Shown: in pieces, positions 50,718-59,127 of the stretch | Position numbering within the stretch: position 1 is the stretch's first letter | Layout of the letters: each line of letters starts with the position of its first letter | Origin: Oscillospiraceae bacterium | GTDB lineage: Bacteria; Bacillota; Clostridia; Oscillospirales; Oscillospiraceae | Length of the DNA: 64,000 nt | Direction: 5' to 3' | Assembly (NCBI GenBank): GCA_016293865.1 | Contig: JAEDDG010000003.1 | Span: forward strand, 36,067-100,066 | Program-made: the position numbers and the translations under genes | Notes under the pieces: model-generated | Told to the model about the DNA's origin: nothing | The model's database searches: none | The model's input: only the letters and a program-made list of their open reading frames with translations

Positions 50718-52262
50718 CTATATGCGCCCGCCTTTTCTGCCCGCGGCCGCATACAGCCACGCTGTATCCGCATCTGACAGGGCGCCAGTCGAAAAAAGCA
50801 GGGTTATGTACAGCAGGCCTGTGAAAAGAATATGAAAAACAATCTCCCAGGTTCCGGTCAGTCCGGGCCAGAAAAACCTGTGCAAAAGCTGTGCGCCGCT
50901 GACGGCCCCTGTCACGGACAGCAGCGACAGCATTGCGCGTCCAGGCTGAAAATCCACCCTGGTGATTTTCGTCAGCCGCCGTATGCTCAGGGCAAAATTA
51001 AAAAGCTCCACAGCGTACAGAATCATAATATACCCCGGAACCGCCAGCCGCGGGATCAGAAGCCAGACAAGCAGAACGCTCAGCACTGAATCCGCAATGT
51101 TGACGCGCATGGAATACATCTGCTCACCCAGGCCTTTCAGCATGCCGTCCGTGACCGTATCCAGATACGTCACCGGCATCAGAAATGCAAACGCACAGAT
51201 ATAGCGCCCTACATCCAGGTCATGATATATCGTCTGCCCGAGCGCCTGCGCGCACAGTACCAGGATACCCGCCACAAACAGCGAGAACATAAAGCAAAGA
51301 CGGAGTATGCGGCTGACTGACACGGAGATTTCCTTTTTCCGCCCGGCCACCTGCGCATGTGTCAGCTGCGGAATCAGAAGCTCCGCCAGAGAGACGAAAA
51401 ACGCTGCCGGGAATGTGATAATCGGGAATACCATGCCCTGAATGCGGCCGTAATCGGCCAGCGCCTGCTCACTGGTCGCACCGGCGCGCTTCAGCCCTTT
51501 TGGGACAAGCAGATTCTCCGCCGTGCTCAGGGCCGTGCGCGCATAAGCGGAAAGAGCGAGCGGCATGGCAATTTTCAGCAGCCGGCTTGTAATCCGCCGC
51601 CCGGACCGGCGGCCGGTCAGATACTTTTTCCTGTCAAACAGGTAGAGGATCAGCTCAAAAAAGAATGAGAAGAATTCTCCGGCCACATTGCCCAGAATCA
51701 CTGCGGCGCAGGCAATTTCCACATCGTCCAGCGGCACCACTGCAAAAAGCGCGACAATCACGCCGATCCGCACCGCCTGTTCAAACATTTGTCCGGCAGC
51801 TGATTTGATCACGCGGCAGACTGCCATAAAATACCCGGAAAGCACCGCGCCCATCGACAGAAACGGCAGGCTCAGTCCCAGCAGGCGCAGGGACAGCACC
51901 GTCCGCCCGTCGCCGATCAGCGTGCAGCCGATAAAATCAGAAAAGGTGAAAAGCAGTACCGCGGCGGCCGTTCCGAAAGCGCCCGCATAGGCAAGACTGC
52001 GGCGGACCGTGGCGCGGGCGCCGCCGGAGTTCCCGGCGCCGAGTTCCTCTGAAACCAGACGCATAGCCGCAAACCGCGCGCCTGAAATGGCAAACGTGGC
52101 GGCAAATCCGCTGACGGACATAATCAGGTACAACAGTCCGATGCCCGCAGCGCCGATTCTGTTGGAAAGATACACCTGAAATGCGAGCCCAACCAGACGC
52201 ATGACGATTGACGACGCGGTTAACAGCAGCGTATTGAGCAGCAGGGAATTGTTCCGTCCCAG
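50718..52262 (-). CDS. SpoVB-like polysaccharide flippase (MATE/MOP superfamily)
   Basis: Polytopic membrane protein with 13 or 14 helices, related to stage V sporulation protein B and MurJ-type lipid flippases. QVYLSNRIGAAGIGLLYLIM is typical of the SpoVB group. The reading frame from ATG 52202 begins in the middle of the first helix; the helix starts earlier (NSLLLNTLLLTASSIVMRLV). A GGAGGTG site stands nine bases before a CTG at 52262, the likely start, giving about 514 residues. It follows recG, probably cotranscribed. Confidence 0.85.
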   Translation of the reverse strand: MGRNNSLLLNTLLLTASSIVMRLVGLAFQVYLSNRIGAAGIGLLYLIMSVSGFAATFAISGARFAAMRLVSEELGAGNSGGARATVRRSLAYAGAFGTAAAVLLFTFSDFIGCTLIGDGRTVLSLRLLGLSLPFLSMGAVLSGYFMAVCRVIKSAAGQMFEQAVRIGVIVALFAVVPLDDVEIACAAVILGNVAGEFFSFFFELILYLFDRKKYLTGRRSGRRITSRLLKIAMPLALSAYARTALSTAENLLVPKGLKRAGATSEQALADYGRIQGMVFPIITFPAAFFVSLAELLIPQLTHAQVAGRKKEISVSVSRILRLCFMFSLFVAGILVLCAQALGQTIYHDLDVGRYICAFAFLMPVTYLDTVTDGMLKGLGEQMYSMRVNIADSVLSVLLVWLLIPRLAVPGYIMILYAVELFNFALSIRRLTKITRVDFQPGRAMLSLLSVTGAVSGAQLLHRFFWPGLTGTWEIVFHILFTGLLYITLLFSTGALSDADTAWLYAAAGRKGGRI

Positions 52263-52350
52263 AAAAAAGCACCTCCGCGCACAGACTCTGTTCCGCAGTT
52301 GCAGAACAATAAAGTATATGCGCGCAGGTGCCCGATCATTAGACAGGCCG

Positions 52351-54408
52351 TCAATTCATTGTGCCTCCGGAAACCGTCAGCATTTCTTCCACCGCACAGG
52401 CCAGCAGCCGGTGTTCCGGCGCAATCAGCTGCGGATCCGCAGCCAGCGTCTTCTGCGCCGCCGCCTGCGCAACGTACAGAATGTCCATGTTTTCCACAAA
52501 ATCGGCAATCTTCAATTCCGGGAGGCCATGCTGTCTGTCCCCGAAGAAGTCGCCGGGTCCCCGCAGCTTCAAATCCTCCTCCGCAATTTTAAAGCCGTCA
52601 TTCGTCCTGCACAGGGCCTCCAGCCGCTGCTTCGCCGTTTCGCCGCCGGCGCCCTCAAACAGGATGCAGAAGGACTCATGGCTGCCGCGTCCGACGCGGC
52701 CGCGCAGCTGGTGCAGCTGGCTCAGTCCGAAACGGTCGGCGTTCTCCACCACCATCACAGAGGCGTTGGGAACGTCCACACCCACTTCAATTACAGTCGT
52801 CGCCACAAGAATCTGGATGTCGCCGGCGGCAAAGGCCGCCATCACGCTTTCTTTTTCCTTCGGCTTCATCCGGCCATGGACGAGCGCCACACGCAGATCC
52901 GGGAATTGCTGCCCCTGAAGCGTCTGCGCATACCGGACGGCGGCTTTCCGGCCGTCATCCGCCAGCGTCTCATCGCCGACAGCCGGACAGACAATATAAG
53001 CCTGCCTTCCCTGCTCCACCTGCCTGCGGATAAACGCGTAAACCCGCTCGTGCATGGTTTCATTGACTGCGAAAGTCTTCACGGGCTTTCGGCCTGGCGG
53101 CAGCTCGTCAATCACAGACACATCCAGATCTCCGTAAATCATCAGCGCCAGTGTGCGCGGGATCGGCGTCGCCGACATAACCAGCACATGGGGGCTTTCC
53201 CCTTTTTCCGTCAGCCGGCTGCGCTGCTGCACACCGAAGCGGTGCTGTTCATCCACAACCGCCAGAGCCAGGTTCCGGAACGTCATCCCCTCCGAAAGCA
53301 GCGCATGCGTACCCACAAGCACATCCACCTCGCCGTCTTCTGTCCTTTTCAGTGTCTCCCGGCGTGCAGCGGCCGTCTGGCCGCCGGTAAGCAGGCCCAC
53401 ATGTACGCCCAACGGTTCAAGCAGCTTTGAAAATGTCGCAAAGTGCTGCCGCGCCAGAATCTCAGTCGGCGCCATGACCGCCGCCTGCTTTCCAGCCTTT
53501 GCGCAAAGCCAGCAGCAGCCGGCAGCCACCACTGTTTTGCCGCTGCCCACGTCGCCCTGAACCAGGCGGCTCATCGGCGTCCGGCCGCTCATATCGCCGG
53601 CGCACTCGGACAGGGCGCGCTTCTGCGCTCCGGTCAGCGCAAACGGCAGCGCCTGTGTAAAGTCGCTGAGTGCGTCTGCCGCCATGGGCGCGCTTTTCTC
53701 CTTCCTGCGGCTGCCGCGCAGCCGCGCCAGCGCGCAGGTGAGCACATACAGCTCCTCAAACACCAGCCTGCGCCGGGCAATTTCAAGATGCACGGCACTG
53801 TCCGGAAAATGAATATTTTCATAGGCAAAGCGGGCCTGCGCCAGCTCATATTCCGTGCGGACCTCCTCCGGCAGGGCATCCGGCAGCGCATCTGCACAGA
53901 GCTTCAGTCCCGCGGCCATCACTTTGGCCATCAGCCCCTGGGAAACACCTGCCGTCAGCCGGTACAGCGGCATAATCCGTCCGGTTACTGAAAGTTTGCC
54001 GGTATCCGGCTCAAATACAGGATTGGTCATCTCCGGCCTTGACCGCGTGCCGCCGATACGGCCGTAGAAGACGTACGTTCTCCCCGCCGCCAGCTGGTCG
54101 CGCACATACTTCTGGTTGAAGTAGGTAATGCTCAGCGTCCCGGTTTCATCGACAGCCCGCAGGCGCACCAGTTCCATTCCCTTGCGCACGAAGCTCAGCA
54201 CGGGCCGCGCCGCCACCATGGCTTTCACGCATACATCTTCTCCCGGCTCCAGTTCCCCGATTCTTTTGAACGCCGTCCGATCCTCATAAGACCGCGGAAA
54301 GTATGTGACGAGTGACCGAAGGCTCGTGATTCCCAGCTTTTCCAGGGATTTTGCCTTTGCTTCGCCAACGCCTTTCACATACCGTACACTTTCATCCAAT
54401 ACTGACAT
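52351..54408 (-). CDS. recG: ATP-dependent DNA helicase RecG
   Basis: Branch-migrating helicase that reverses stalled forks. The 685-residue protein has the wedge domain (VKAMVAARPVLSFVRKGMEL), Walker A QGDVGSGKTVVAAGCCWL, DEQHRFG (DEAD-type motif II), and VATTVIEVGVDVPNASVMVV followed by QLHQLRGRVGRGSHESFCIL. The ATG at 54408 has AAGGTGA; the ten upstream codons are leader. Followed by the flippase gene. Confidence 0.97.
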   Translation of the reverse strand: MSVLDESVRYVKGVGEAKAKSLEKLGITSLRSLVTYFPRSYEDRTAFKRIGELEPGEDVCVKAMVAARPVLSFVRKGMELVRLRAVDETGTLSITYFNQKYVRDQLAAGRTYVFYGRIGGTRSRPEMTNPVFEPDTGKLSVTGRIMPLYRLTAGVSQGLMAKVMAAGLKLCADALPDALPEEVRTEYELAQARFAYENIHFPDSAVHLEIARRRLVFEELYVLTCALARLRGSRRKEKSAPMAADALSDFTQALPFALTGAQKRALSECAGDMSGRTPMSRLVQGDVGSGKTVVAAGCCWLCAKAGKQAAVMAPTEILARQHFATFSKLLEPLGVHVGLLTGGQTAAARRETLKRTEDGEVDVLVGTHALLSEGMTFRNLALAVVDEQHRFGVQQRSRLTEKGESPHVLVMSATPIPRTLALMIYGDLDVSVIDELPPGRKPVKTFAVNETMHERVYAFIRRQVEQGRQAYIVCPAVGDETLADDGRKAAVRYAQTLQGQQFPDLRVALVHGRMKPKEKESVMAAFAAGDIQILVATTVIEVGVDVPNASVMVVENADRFGLSQLHQLRGRVGRGSHESFCILFEGAGGETAKQRLEALCRTNDGFKIAEEDLKLRGPGDFFGDRQHGLPELKIADFVENMDILYVAQAAAQKTLAADPQLIAPEHRLLACAVEEMLTVSGGTMN

Positions 54409-54561
54409 TATCTTCACCTTTTCCGGACAGCCGGACAATCAGTTCCGGGTCACTGTCTGCGATTGCTCTCACCGAAAGCAGGGCGCCTGCCTGCCATATA
54501 CGCAAAACCGGCGCAGCAGATGCCGCGCCGGCTCACACTCTCCGTCCATTATTCCGGCGTT

Positions 54562-55350
54562 TCAGCCGATCAGCACATGCGTCAGAGGCATGAGCAGCAC
54601 GCCGGCAAACAGCGCCGCCGTACAGCCGCCGCTATGTCCGTACTGCCGGGCAGCCGGATAAAGTTCCACCAGCGCAATGTACAGAAGGAACCCGGCCACC
54701 ATTGAAAACAGTACGCCCATCACAAACGCGCTCATCACCTGGCGCAGGACAAAACAGGCCAGAAGCGCGCCAAGCGGCTGAACCAGACTGGGAATCAGCG
54801 TGTACAGAATGGCCCTGCCGCGGCTGCCGGAAGAATAGTAAACAGGCATGGCAATCGCAATGCCGCCCGGTATATTGTGCAGGGCCACCGCCAGCGCCAG
54901 CGTAATGCCCAGCGCCATATCCTCATAACCGGCCAGGAAAAGGGCGATGCCCTCCGGGAAATTGTGCAGGCCGGTGGCAATCATGGACACCACGCCGATG
55001 CGGGTCACATTCTCGCGGCAATCGGTATGCGTATCGCCGTGACAGGCGCAGTGGTGCGGAATCAGCCGGTCGATCAGTGCGGCTGCCCCGAGACCAAGCG
55101 CAAGAAAGACAAGACACCAGAGCATTGGGCCGTGCGCCGCCGGGAAAGTCTCTCCGAAATATTCCTCAGCCTCCGGCAAAAGATCTGTAAATGCCGCGCT
55201 GAGCATCACACCGGAAGCAAAGGCCAGCGCCGCACCCAGGAGGCGCTCCGTATTTTTGGGTATAAAAACAACGATCAGCGCGCCGATGATGGTGGCCAGG
55301 CCGGCAACCAGTGCCAGAAGAAGCGCAACCGCTGAAGAAGTATCGAGCAT
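54562..55350 (-). CDS. ZIP family divalent metal transporter
   Basis: A 262-residue ZupT-type transporter with eight helices and a His/Cys-rich loop (IPHHCACHGDTHTDCRE) after helix three. ATGLHNFPEGIALFLAGYED and LAVALHNIPGGIAIAMPVYY are the helix IV and V metal-binding motifs HNxPEG and HNxPGG. Likely imports zinc or other divalent ions. It is divergent from glycerate kinase. Confidence 0.93.
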   Translation of the reverse strand: MLDTSSAVALLLALVAGLATIIGALIVVFIPKNTERLLGAALAFASGVMLSAAFTDLLPEAEEYFGETFPAAHGPMLWCLVFLALGLGAAALIDRLIPHHCACHGDTHTDCRENVTRIGVVSMIATGLHNFPEGIALFLAGYEDMALGITLALAVALHNIPGGIAIAMPVYYSSGSRGRAILYTLIPSLVQPLGALLACFVLRQVMSAFVMGVLFSMVAGFLLYIALVELYPAARQYGHSGGCTAALFAGVLLMPLTHVLIG

Positions 55351-55432
55351 TCAGTTTCCTCCAGATTATGCAGCAATTCAGCCGGAAACAGGGCTTTTGT
55401 CCTGTCTTTCCGTTTATGGGCAAGTTTTTTCA

Positions 55433-55462
55433 ATTATATTCCTGCGCGGCGCAAACTGTCAA
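55433..55462 (-). promoter_or_regulatory. SigA-type promoter of the ZIP transporter gene
   Basis: On the minus strand TTGACA (55462-55457), 18-bp spacer and TATAAT (55438-55433). The leader of about 76 bases holds a hairpin with arms CGGAAA and TTTCCG; GTTTCC of its 3' arm can instead pair with GGAAAC of the ribosome binding site. Confidence 0.7.
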
Positions 55463-55469
55463 GGTCTCC

Positions 55470-55498
55470 TTGCATTTTGGGAAAAGCACAATTATAAT
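55470..55498 (+). promoter_or_regulatory. SigA-type promoter of glycerate kinase
   Basis: TTGCAT (55470-55475), 17-bp spacer and perfect TATAAT (55493-55498). It is back to back with the ZIP promoter, seven bases between the -35 boxes. Confidence 0.8.
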
Positions 55499-55534
55499 AA
55501 AGCAATCAAGATTATTCACATTCAGGAGGCATGT

Positions 55535-56767
55535 ATGGAACTGAGACAGGACGCCGACTATATCATCAATGCCGCGCTGCAGGCCGCGCTGCCGGACACA
55601 GCGGTGCGCAGGGCGCTGGACGGTCAGGCATTTGACAGCGGCCGCCTTATTCTGGTTGCTCTTGGAAAAGCAGCATGGCAAATGGCCAAAACCGCCTGCG
55701 GAATTCTGGGCGAGCAGATCTCTGACGGCATTGTCATCACCAAATACGGCCATTCGAAAGGCCCGCTCCCCCACGTTGTCATCCGAGAGGCCGGCCATCC
55801 CGTACCGGACGCCAACTCCTTTTCCGCCACGGCGGAAGCCATCGGGAAAGTCTCCGGCCTGACTGCGGCGGATACCGTGATCCTTCTGATCTCCGGCGGC
55901 GGCTCCGCACTGTTCGAAAAGCCGCTGATTCCCGGGGACGAGCTGGCCTCCATCACAAAACAGCTGCTTGCCAGCGGTGCAGACATTGTGGAAATGAACA
56001 CTGTGCGCAAGCGCCTGTCCGCCGTCAAAGGCGGCAAATTCGCCCAGCTCTGCGCGCCGGCAAAAGTATTCTCCATCGTCCTTTCCGATATTATCGGCGA
56101 TCCGCTGGATATGATCGCGTCCGGCCCTGCATACCCGGACGCCTCCACCTGTGCCCAGGCCAGGGAAATTGCCGCCCGTTACCAGCTCTCCCTGTCGGAT
56201 GAAGCGCGGGCATGTCTGGATATCGAGACGCCGAAAGCGCTTGAAAATGTCGAGACCCGGATCACCGGCAGCGTACGCCAGCTGTGCGCCGCAGCGGAAA
56301 AAGCCTGCAGCGCGCTTGGCTATACGCCCATCGTACTGACTGCCAGCCTGTGCTGTCAGGCGCGGGAGGCAGGCAGTTTTCTGGCCTCCATCGCCAGGGA
56401 CCACGCCGAAGCAAAGGAGTCCCTGGCCTATATCGCCGGCGGCGAGACCGTCGTCCGTCTGACCGGTACAGGTCTCGGCGGACGCAATCAGGAGCTTGCC
56501 CTGTCTGCCGCCGCAGGCATTGCCGGGCTTGAAAACACCGCTGTTTTTTCTGTCGGTTCCGACGGCACCGACGGCCCCACTGACGCCGCCGGCGGCTACT
56601 GCGACGGGCAGACGGCTGCCGTTCTCGGCGAAAAGGGCCTTGATATTCAGGCTGTCCTGGACAATAACGACGCCTATCATGCGCTGCAGGCCTGCGGCGG
56701 CCTGATCATGACGGGTCCCACAGGCACAAATGTCAACGACCTGTCGGTTCTGCTGATCCGCCGCTGA
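55535..56767 (+). CDS. Glycerate 2-kinase (MOFRL family)
   Basis: Phosphorylates D-glycerate to 2-phosphoglycerate, feeding lower glycolysis. The 410-residue protein has the N-terminal domain with LILVALGKAAWQMAKTACG, VTKYGHSKGPLPH-like ITKYGHSKGPLPHVVIREAG and LLISGGGSALF, and the C-terminal MOFRL domain with GGETVVRLTGTGLGGRNQEL and GSDGTDGPTDAAGG. AGGAGG precedes the ATG at 55535. A terminator hairpin follows, now doubled by the inserted element. Confidence 0.95.
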   Translation: MELRQDADYIINAALQAALPDTAVRRALDGQAFDSGRLILVALGKAAWQMAKTACGILGEQISDGIVITKYGHSKGPLPHVVIREAGHPVPDANSFSATAEAIGKVSGLTAADTVILLISGGGSALFEKPLIPGDELASITKQLLASGADIVEMNTVRKRLSAVKGGKFAQLCAPAKVFSIVLSDIIGDPLDMIASGPAYPDASTCAQAREIAARYQLSLSDEARACLDIETPKALENVETRITGSVRQLCAAAEKACSALGYTPIVLTASLCCQAREAGSFLASIARDHAEAKESLAYIAGGETVVRLTGTGLGGRNQELALSAAAGIAGLENTAVFSVGSDGTDGPTDAAGGYCDGQTAAVLGEKGLDIQAVLDNNDAYHALQACGGLIMTGPTGTNVNDLSVLLIRR

Positions 56768-56866
56768 TGGCCGGCTGTCTGCCGCAGCACGGTTCAGCCG
56801 TGCCTGTTCAGGCGGATCCCATTCCCGGACAGGTTTTCCCGCATCATTTCAGGCCGGCCATTCACG

Positions 56867-56893
56867 GGCTGCAGGAAAAAATTCCTGCAGCCC
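56867..56893 (+). repeat. First copy of the glycerate kinase terminator hairpin
   Basis: 27 bases, arms GGCTGCAGGAA/TTCCTGCAGCC. The same 27 bases occur again at 57059-57085 with one change. This copy has no T run of its own and directly abuts the element at 56894. Confidence 0.8.
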
Positions 56894-57058
56894 TCAGCGT
56901 GTCGAAAAAGTTTTTTCGACACGCTGAGGGCTGTTTTTTCGAACTTCAGGAAGTTCAAAAAACTGTTTGATTGAACGTGCAAGGGGTCTTAACCCCTTGC
57001 ACACATTCCCCGCTGCTCAGACCCGCAGCATTTTTTCATAGTTTATCGACAGTCTGCA
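56894..57058 (+). mobile_element. 165-bp hairpin-rich repeat element, copy 1 (MITE-like)
   Basis: It begins TCAGCGTGTCGA and ends TCGACAGTCTGCA, so the ends are imperfect inverted repeats. Inside are four hairpins in a row: GTGTCGAAAA/TTTTCGACAC, GAACTT/AAGTTC, GCAAGGGGT/ACCCCTTGC and GCTGC/GCAGC. A second copy, same orientation, is at 59128-59293; the two agree nearly base for base outside the first hairpin loop. No transposase is encoded. It lies between two copies of the local terminator hairpin. Confidence 0.7.
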
Positions 57059-57092
57059 GGCTGCAGGAAGAAATTCCTGCAGCCCTTTTTTT
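57059..57092 (+). terminator. Second copy of the terminator hairpin with T run
   Basis: Arms GGCTGCAGGAA/TTCCTGCAGCC followed by seven T. It is the terminator that presumably served glycerate kinase before the element entered. Confidence 0.85.
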
Positions 57093-57123
57093 GATGCGGG
57101 CAGGAATAATCTGTTTTTCCCTC

Positions 57124-57152
57124 TTGACAAGGCGCTCTGTTTGTATTACTGT
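57124..57152 (+). promoter_or_regulatory. Promoter of the GntR/ABC operon
   Basis: Perfect TTGACA (57124-57129), 17-bp spacer and TACTGT (57147-57152). The -10 lies inside the palindrome at 57142-57177. Confidence 0.75.
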
Positions 57153-57177
57153 ATTAGTTGCTTAATACAGTAATACA
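57142..57177 (+). promoter_or_regulatory. GntR operator palindrome
   Basis: TGTATTACTGTATTA and its exact complement, 15 bp each, separated by six bases (GTTGCT). It covers the -10 box and the transcription start and ends 19 bases before the gntR ATG, as expected for autorepression by a YtrA-type regulator. Confidence 0.85.
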
Positions 57178-57195
57178 TTTGAAAGGAGTTTAAAT

Positions 57196-57570
57196 ATGTC
57201 CTGGGCATTTGACGCCAGCCGGCCGATTTTTACACAGATCACCGAACGGCTGACAGAAGATATCCTCTGCGGCAGGTATCCGCCGGGCAGCCGGCTCCCC
57301 AGCGTACGGGAACTGGCTGCGGAAGCGGCGGTCAATCCGAATACGGTGCAGCGCGCGCTGACAGAGCTGGAAAACGCCGGGCTTGCCGTCGGAACCCGCG
57401 GCGCAGGCCGCTGTGTGACAGGCGATGCGGCTGTCATCGCCGAAGCGCAGCGGACTATGGCCGTCCGGCTCTCGCAGGAATACCTGCAGCGAATGACGGC
57501 GCTTGGAATCGGTGCGGAGGAAATCGGCAGCATTCTGGAAGAAATTTACAACGGAGGGAAAACGCAATGA
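57196..57570 (+). CDS. GntR family regulator, YtrA subfamily
   Basis: A 124-residue repressor with the winged helix at the N-terminus (PIFTQITERLTEDILCGRYP, SVRELAAEAAVNPNTVQRAL) and only a short dimerisation tail, the YtrA type. Such regulators control an adjacent ABC transporter, often in response to cell-envelope antibiotics. AAAGGAG precedes the ATG. The stop overlaps the start of the ATPase gene (ATGA). Confidence 0.95.
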   Translation: MSWAFDASRPIFTQITERLTEDILCGRYPPGSRLPSVRELAAEAAVNPNTVQRALTELENAGLAVGTRGAGRCVTGDAAVIAEAQRTMAVRLSQEYLQRMTALGIGAEEIGSILEEIYNGGKTQ

Positions 57571-58277
57571 ATGCAATATTGGAATGTAAAAATCTGACCA
57601 AGCGCTACGGCAGCTTTACAGCGCTGGACGACGTGTCCTTTTCCATCGAGCCCGGCAGGATTTTTGGCCTTCTCGGACCAAACGGCAGCGGAAAAACCAC
57701 GCTGATCAAGCTGGCCAGCGGTCTTCTGACGCCCACCGGCGGTGAGCTGCTGGTGGATGGAAAGCATCCCGGGACAGAAACAAAGGCCGTTGTCTCTTAC
57801 CTGCCGGACCGATGCTATTTCGGTTCATGGATGACCGTGCGCGGCTGTCTGGATTATTTTCAGGATTTCTATGCAGACTTTGACCGGCCCCGGGCGGAAG
57901 ACATGCTGGAAAAACTCGGTGTTCAGCCGCAGATACGCCTGAACGCGCTCTCAAAGGGCAGCCGGGAAAAGGTACAGCTGGTGCTGGTTATGGCGCGGCG
58001 CGCAAAGCTCTATCTGCTGGACGAACCCATCGGCGGCGTTGATCCGGCCGCACGGGATTACATTCTGAACACAATCATTTCCAATTATTCCGAAGAGTCC
58101 AGCATCATCATCTCCACACACCTGATTTACGATGTTGAAAAAATCCTCGACGCATATGTTTTCGTCAATGCCGGCCGCATAGTGGAACAGGGCATGTGCG
58201 ACACCGTACGCCAGGAAACCGGAAAATCATTGGACGAACATTTCAGGGAGGTATTCAGATGTTACGAAAACAGATAA
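57567..58277 (+). CDS. ABC transporter ATP-binding protein
   Basis: A 236-residue ATPase with Walker A GLLGPNGSGKTTLIK, signature LSKGSREKVQLVL (variant of LSGGQ), Walker B LYLLDEPIGGVDPAARD and the switch His in ISTHLI. It pairs with the permease downstream, whose start lies inside its last codons. The substrate is unknown; the GntR context suggests drug or stress export. Confidence 0.95.
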   Translation: MNAILECKNLTKRYGSFTALDDVSFSIEPGRIFGLLGPNGSGKTTLIKLASGLLTPTGGELLVDGKHPGTETKAVVSYLPDRCYFGSWMTVRGCLDYFQDFYADFDRPRAEDMLEKLGVQPQIRLNALSKGSREKVQLVLVMARRAKLYLLDEPIGGVDPAARDYILNTIISNYSEESSIIISTHLIYDVEKILDAYVFVNAGRIVEQGMCDTVRQETGKSLDEHFREVFRCYENR

Positions 58278-59086
58278 AGTATGATTTCAGGGCGCTGATG
58301 CGCATTCTTCTGCCGCTTTTCGGCGGTGTTCTGGCTCTGTCTCTTCTGGGGGCCGGCGCGCTGCGCATCACAACCGGCATGACTGCTGCCGACAGCAGCA
58401 TCGCAGGCACCGTTTTTACATTTGTCGCAACCTTTTTTGTCATGATTGCCGCCATTCTGGTGATGTCCTGCACACTGATCACCCTGCTGATCGCCGCGCT
58501 GCGCTACTACCGGGATCTGACGTGCGACGAGGGATATCTGACCTTTACGCTGCCTGTCACGCCCGGAAGCGTTCTCGCCTCCAAACTGATCACCGGTTTT
58601 GTCTCCGTGCTGATCAGCCTGATCGTCACGCTGATCTCCCTTCTGCTGCTTCTGTACATTGGCACCGCAGATCTTCCGGAGCTCTTCACCGCAATCCGTG
58701 AAGGTCTGTCCGCCCTGTTCATACAGCTTGCTTCCGGCTGGGACGGCCGCTGCACGCTGTGCTTCGTCCTTGCCGTCATGACAGTCCTTGTGTGCATCGT
58801 TCAGACGCTTCTGACAGTTTATACATCCATCACCCTGGGCAGCAAATTCACACGCAAATACAGGCTGCTCGCCGCTGTGGCCTTCTACTTTATGCTGAAC
58901 CTGATCCTGAATATTCTGGAAATTCCCGCAATTTCACTGCTGTACTTCCAGAACTATAATGTCAGCGATCCGCTTCTGGTCCTCACCCGTCTGATCGGCA
59001 TCCAGCTGATTTACATGGCCGTGATCAGCGTTGTCTGTTTCCTGGTGACCAAGCGGCTGCTCAGCAAAAACCTGAATCTCGAATAA
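58259..59086 (+). CDS. ABC transporter permease
   Basis: A 275-residue integral membrane protein with six helices (LLPLFGGVLALSLLGAGAL, FVATFFVMIAAILVMSC, LITGFVSVLISLIVTLISLL and others). The ATG at 59259-19000 equivalent, that is 58259, has GGGAGG and overlaps the ATPase gene by 19 bases. It completes the GntR-ATPase-permease operon. Confidence 0.9.
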   Translation: MLRKQIKYDFRALMRILLPLFGGVLALSLLGAGALRITTGMTAADSSIAGTVFTFVATFFVMIAAILVMSCTLITLLIAALRYYRDLTCDEGYLTFTLPVTPGSVLASKLITGFVSVLISLIVTLISLLLLLYIGTADLPELFTAIREGLSALFIQLASGWDGRCTLCFVLAVMTVLVCIVQTLLTVYTSITLGSKFTRKYRLLAAVAFYFMLNLILNILEIPAISLLYFQNYNVSDPLLVLTRLIGIQLIYMAVISVVCFLVTKRLLSKNLNLE

Positions 59087-59104
59087 TTTCCCGATCAAAA
59101 AAGC

Positions 59105-59127
59105 GACGGGCGGCACTGCCGCCCGTC
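59105..59127 (-). terminator. First copy of the intergenic hairpin; minus-strand terminator of the surface protein gene
   Basis: 23 bases, arms GACGGGCGGCA/TGCCGCCCGTC. On the minus strand it is followed by GCTTTTTT, so it can terminate the gene ending at 59371. The identical 23 bases recur at 59294-59316. Confidence 0.75.
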
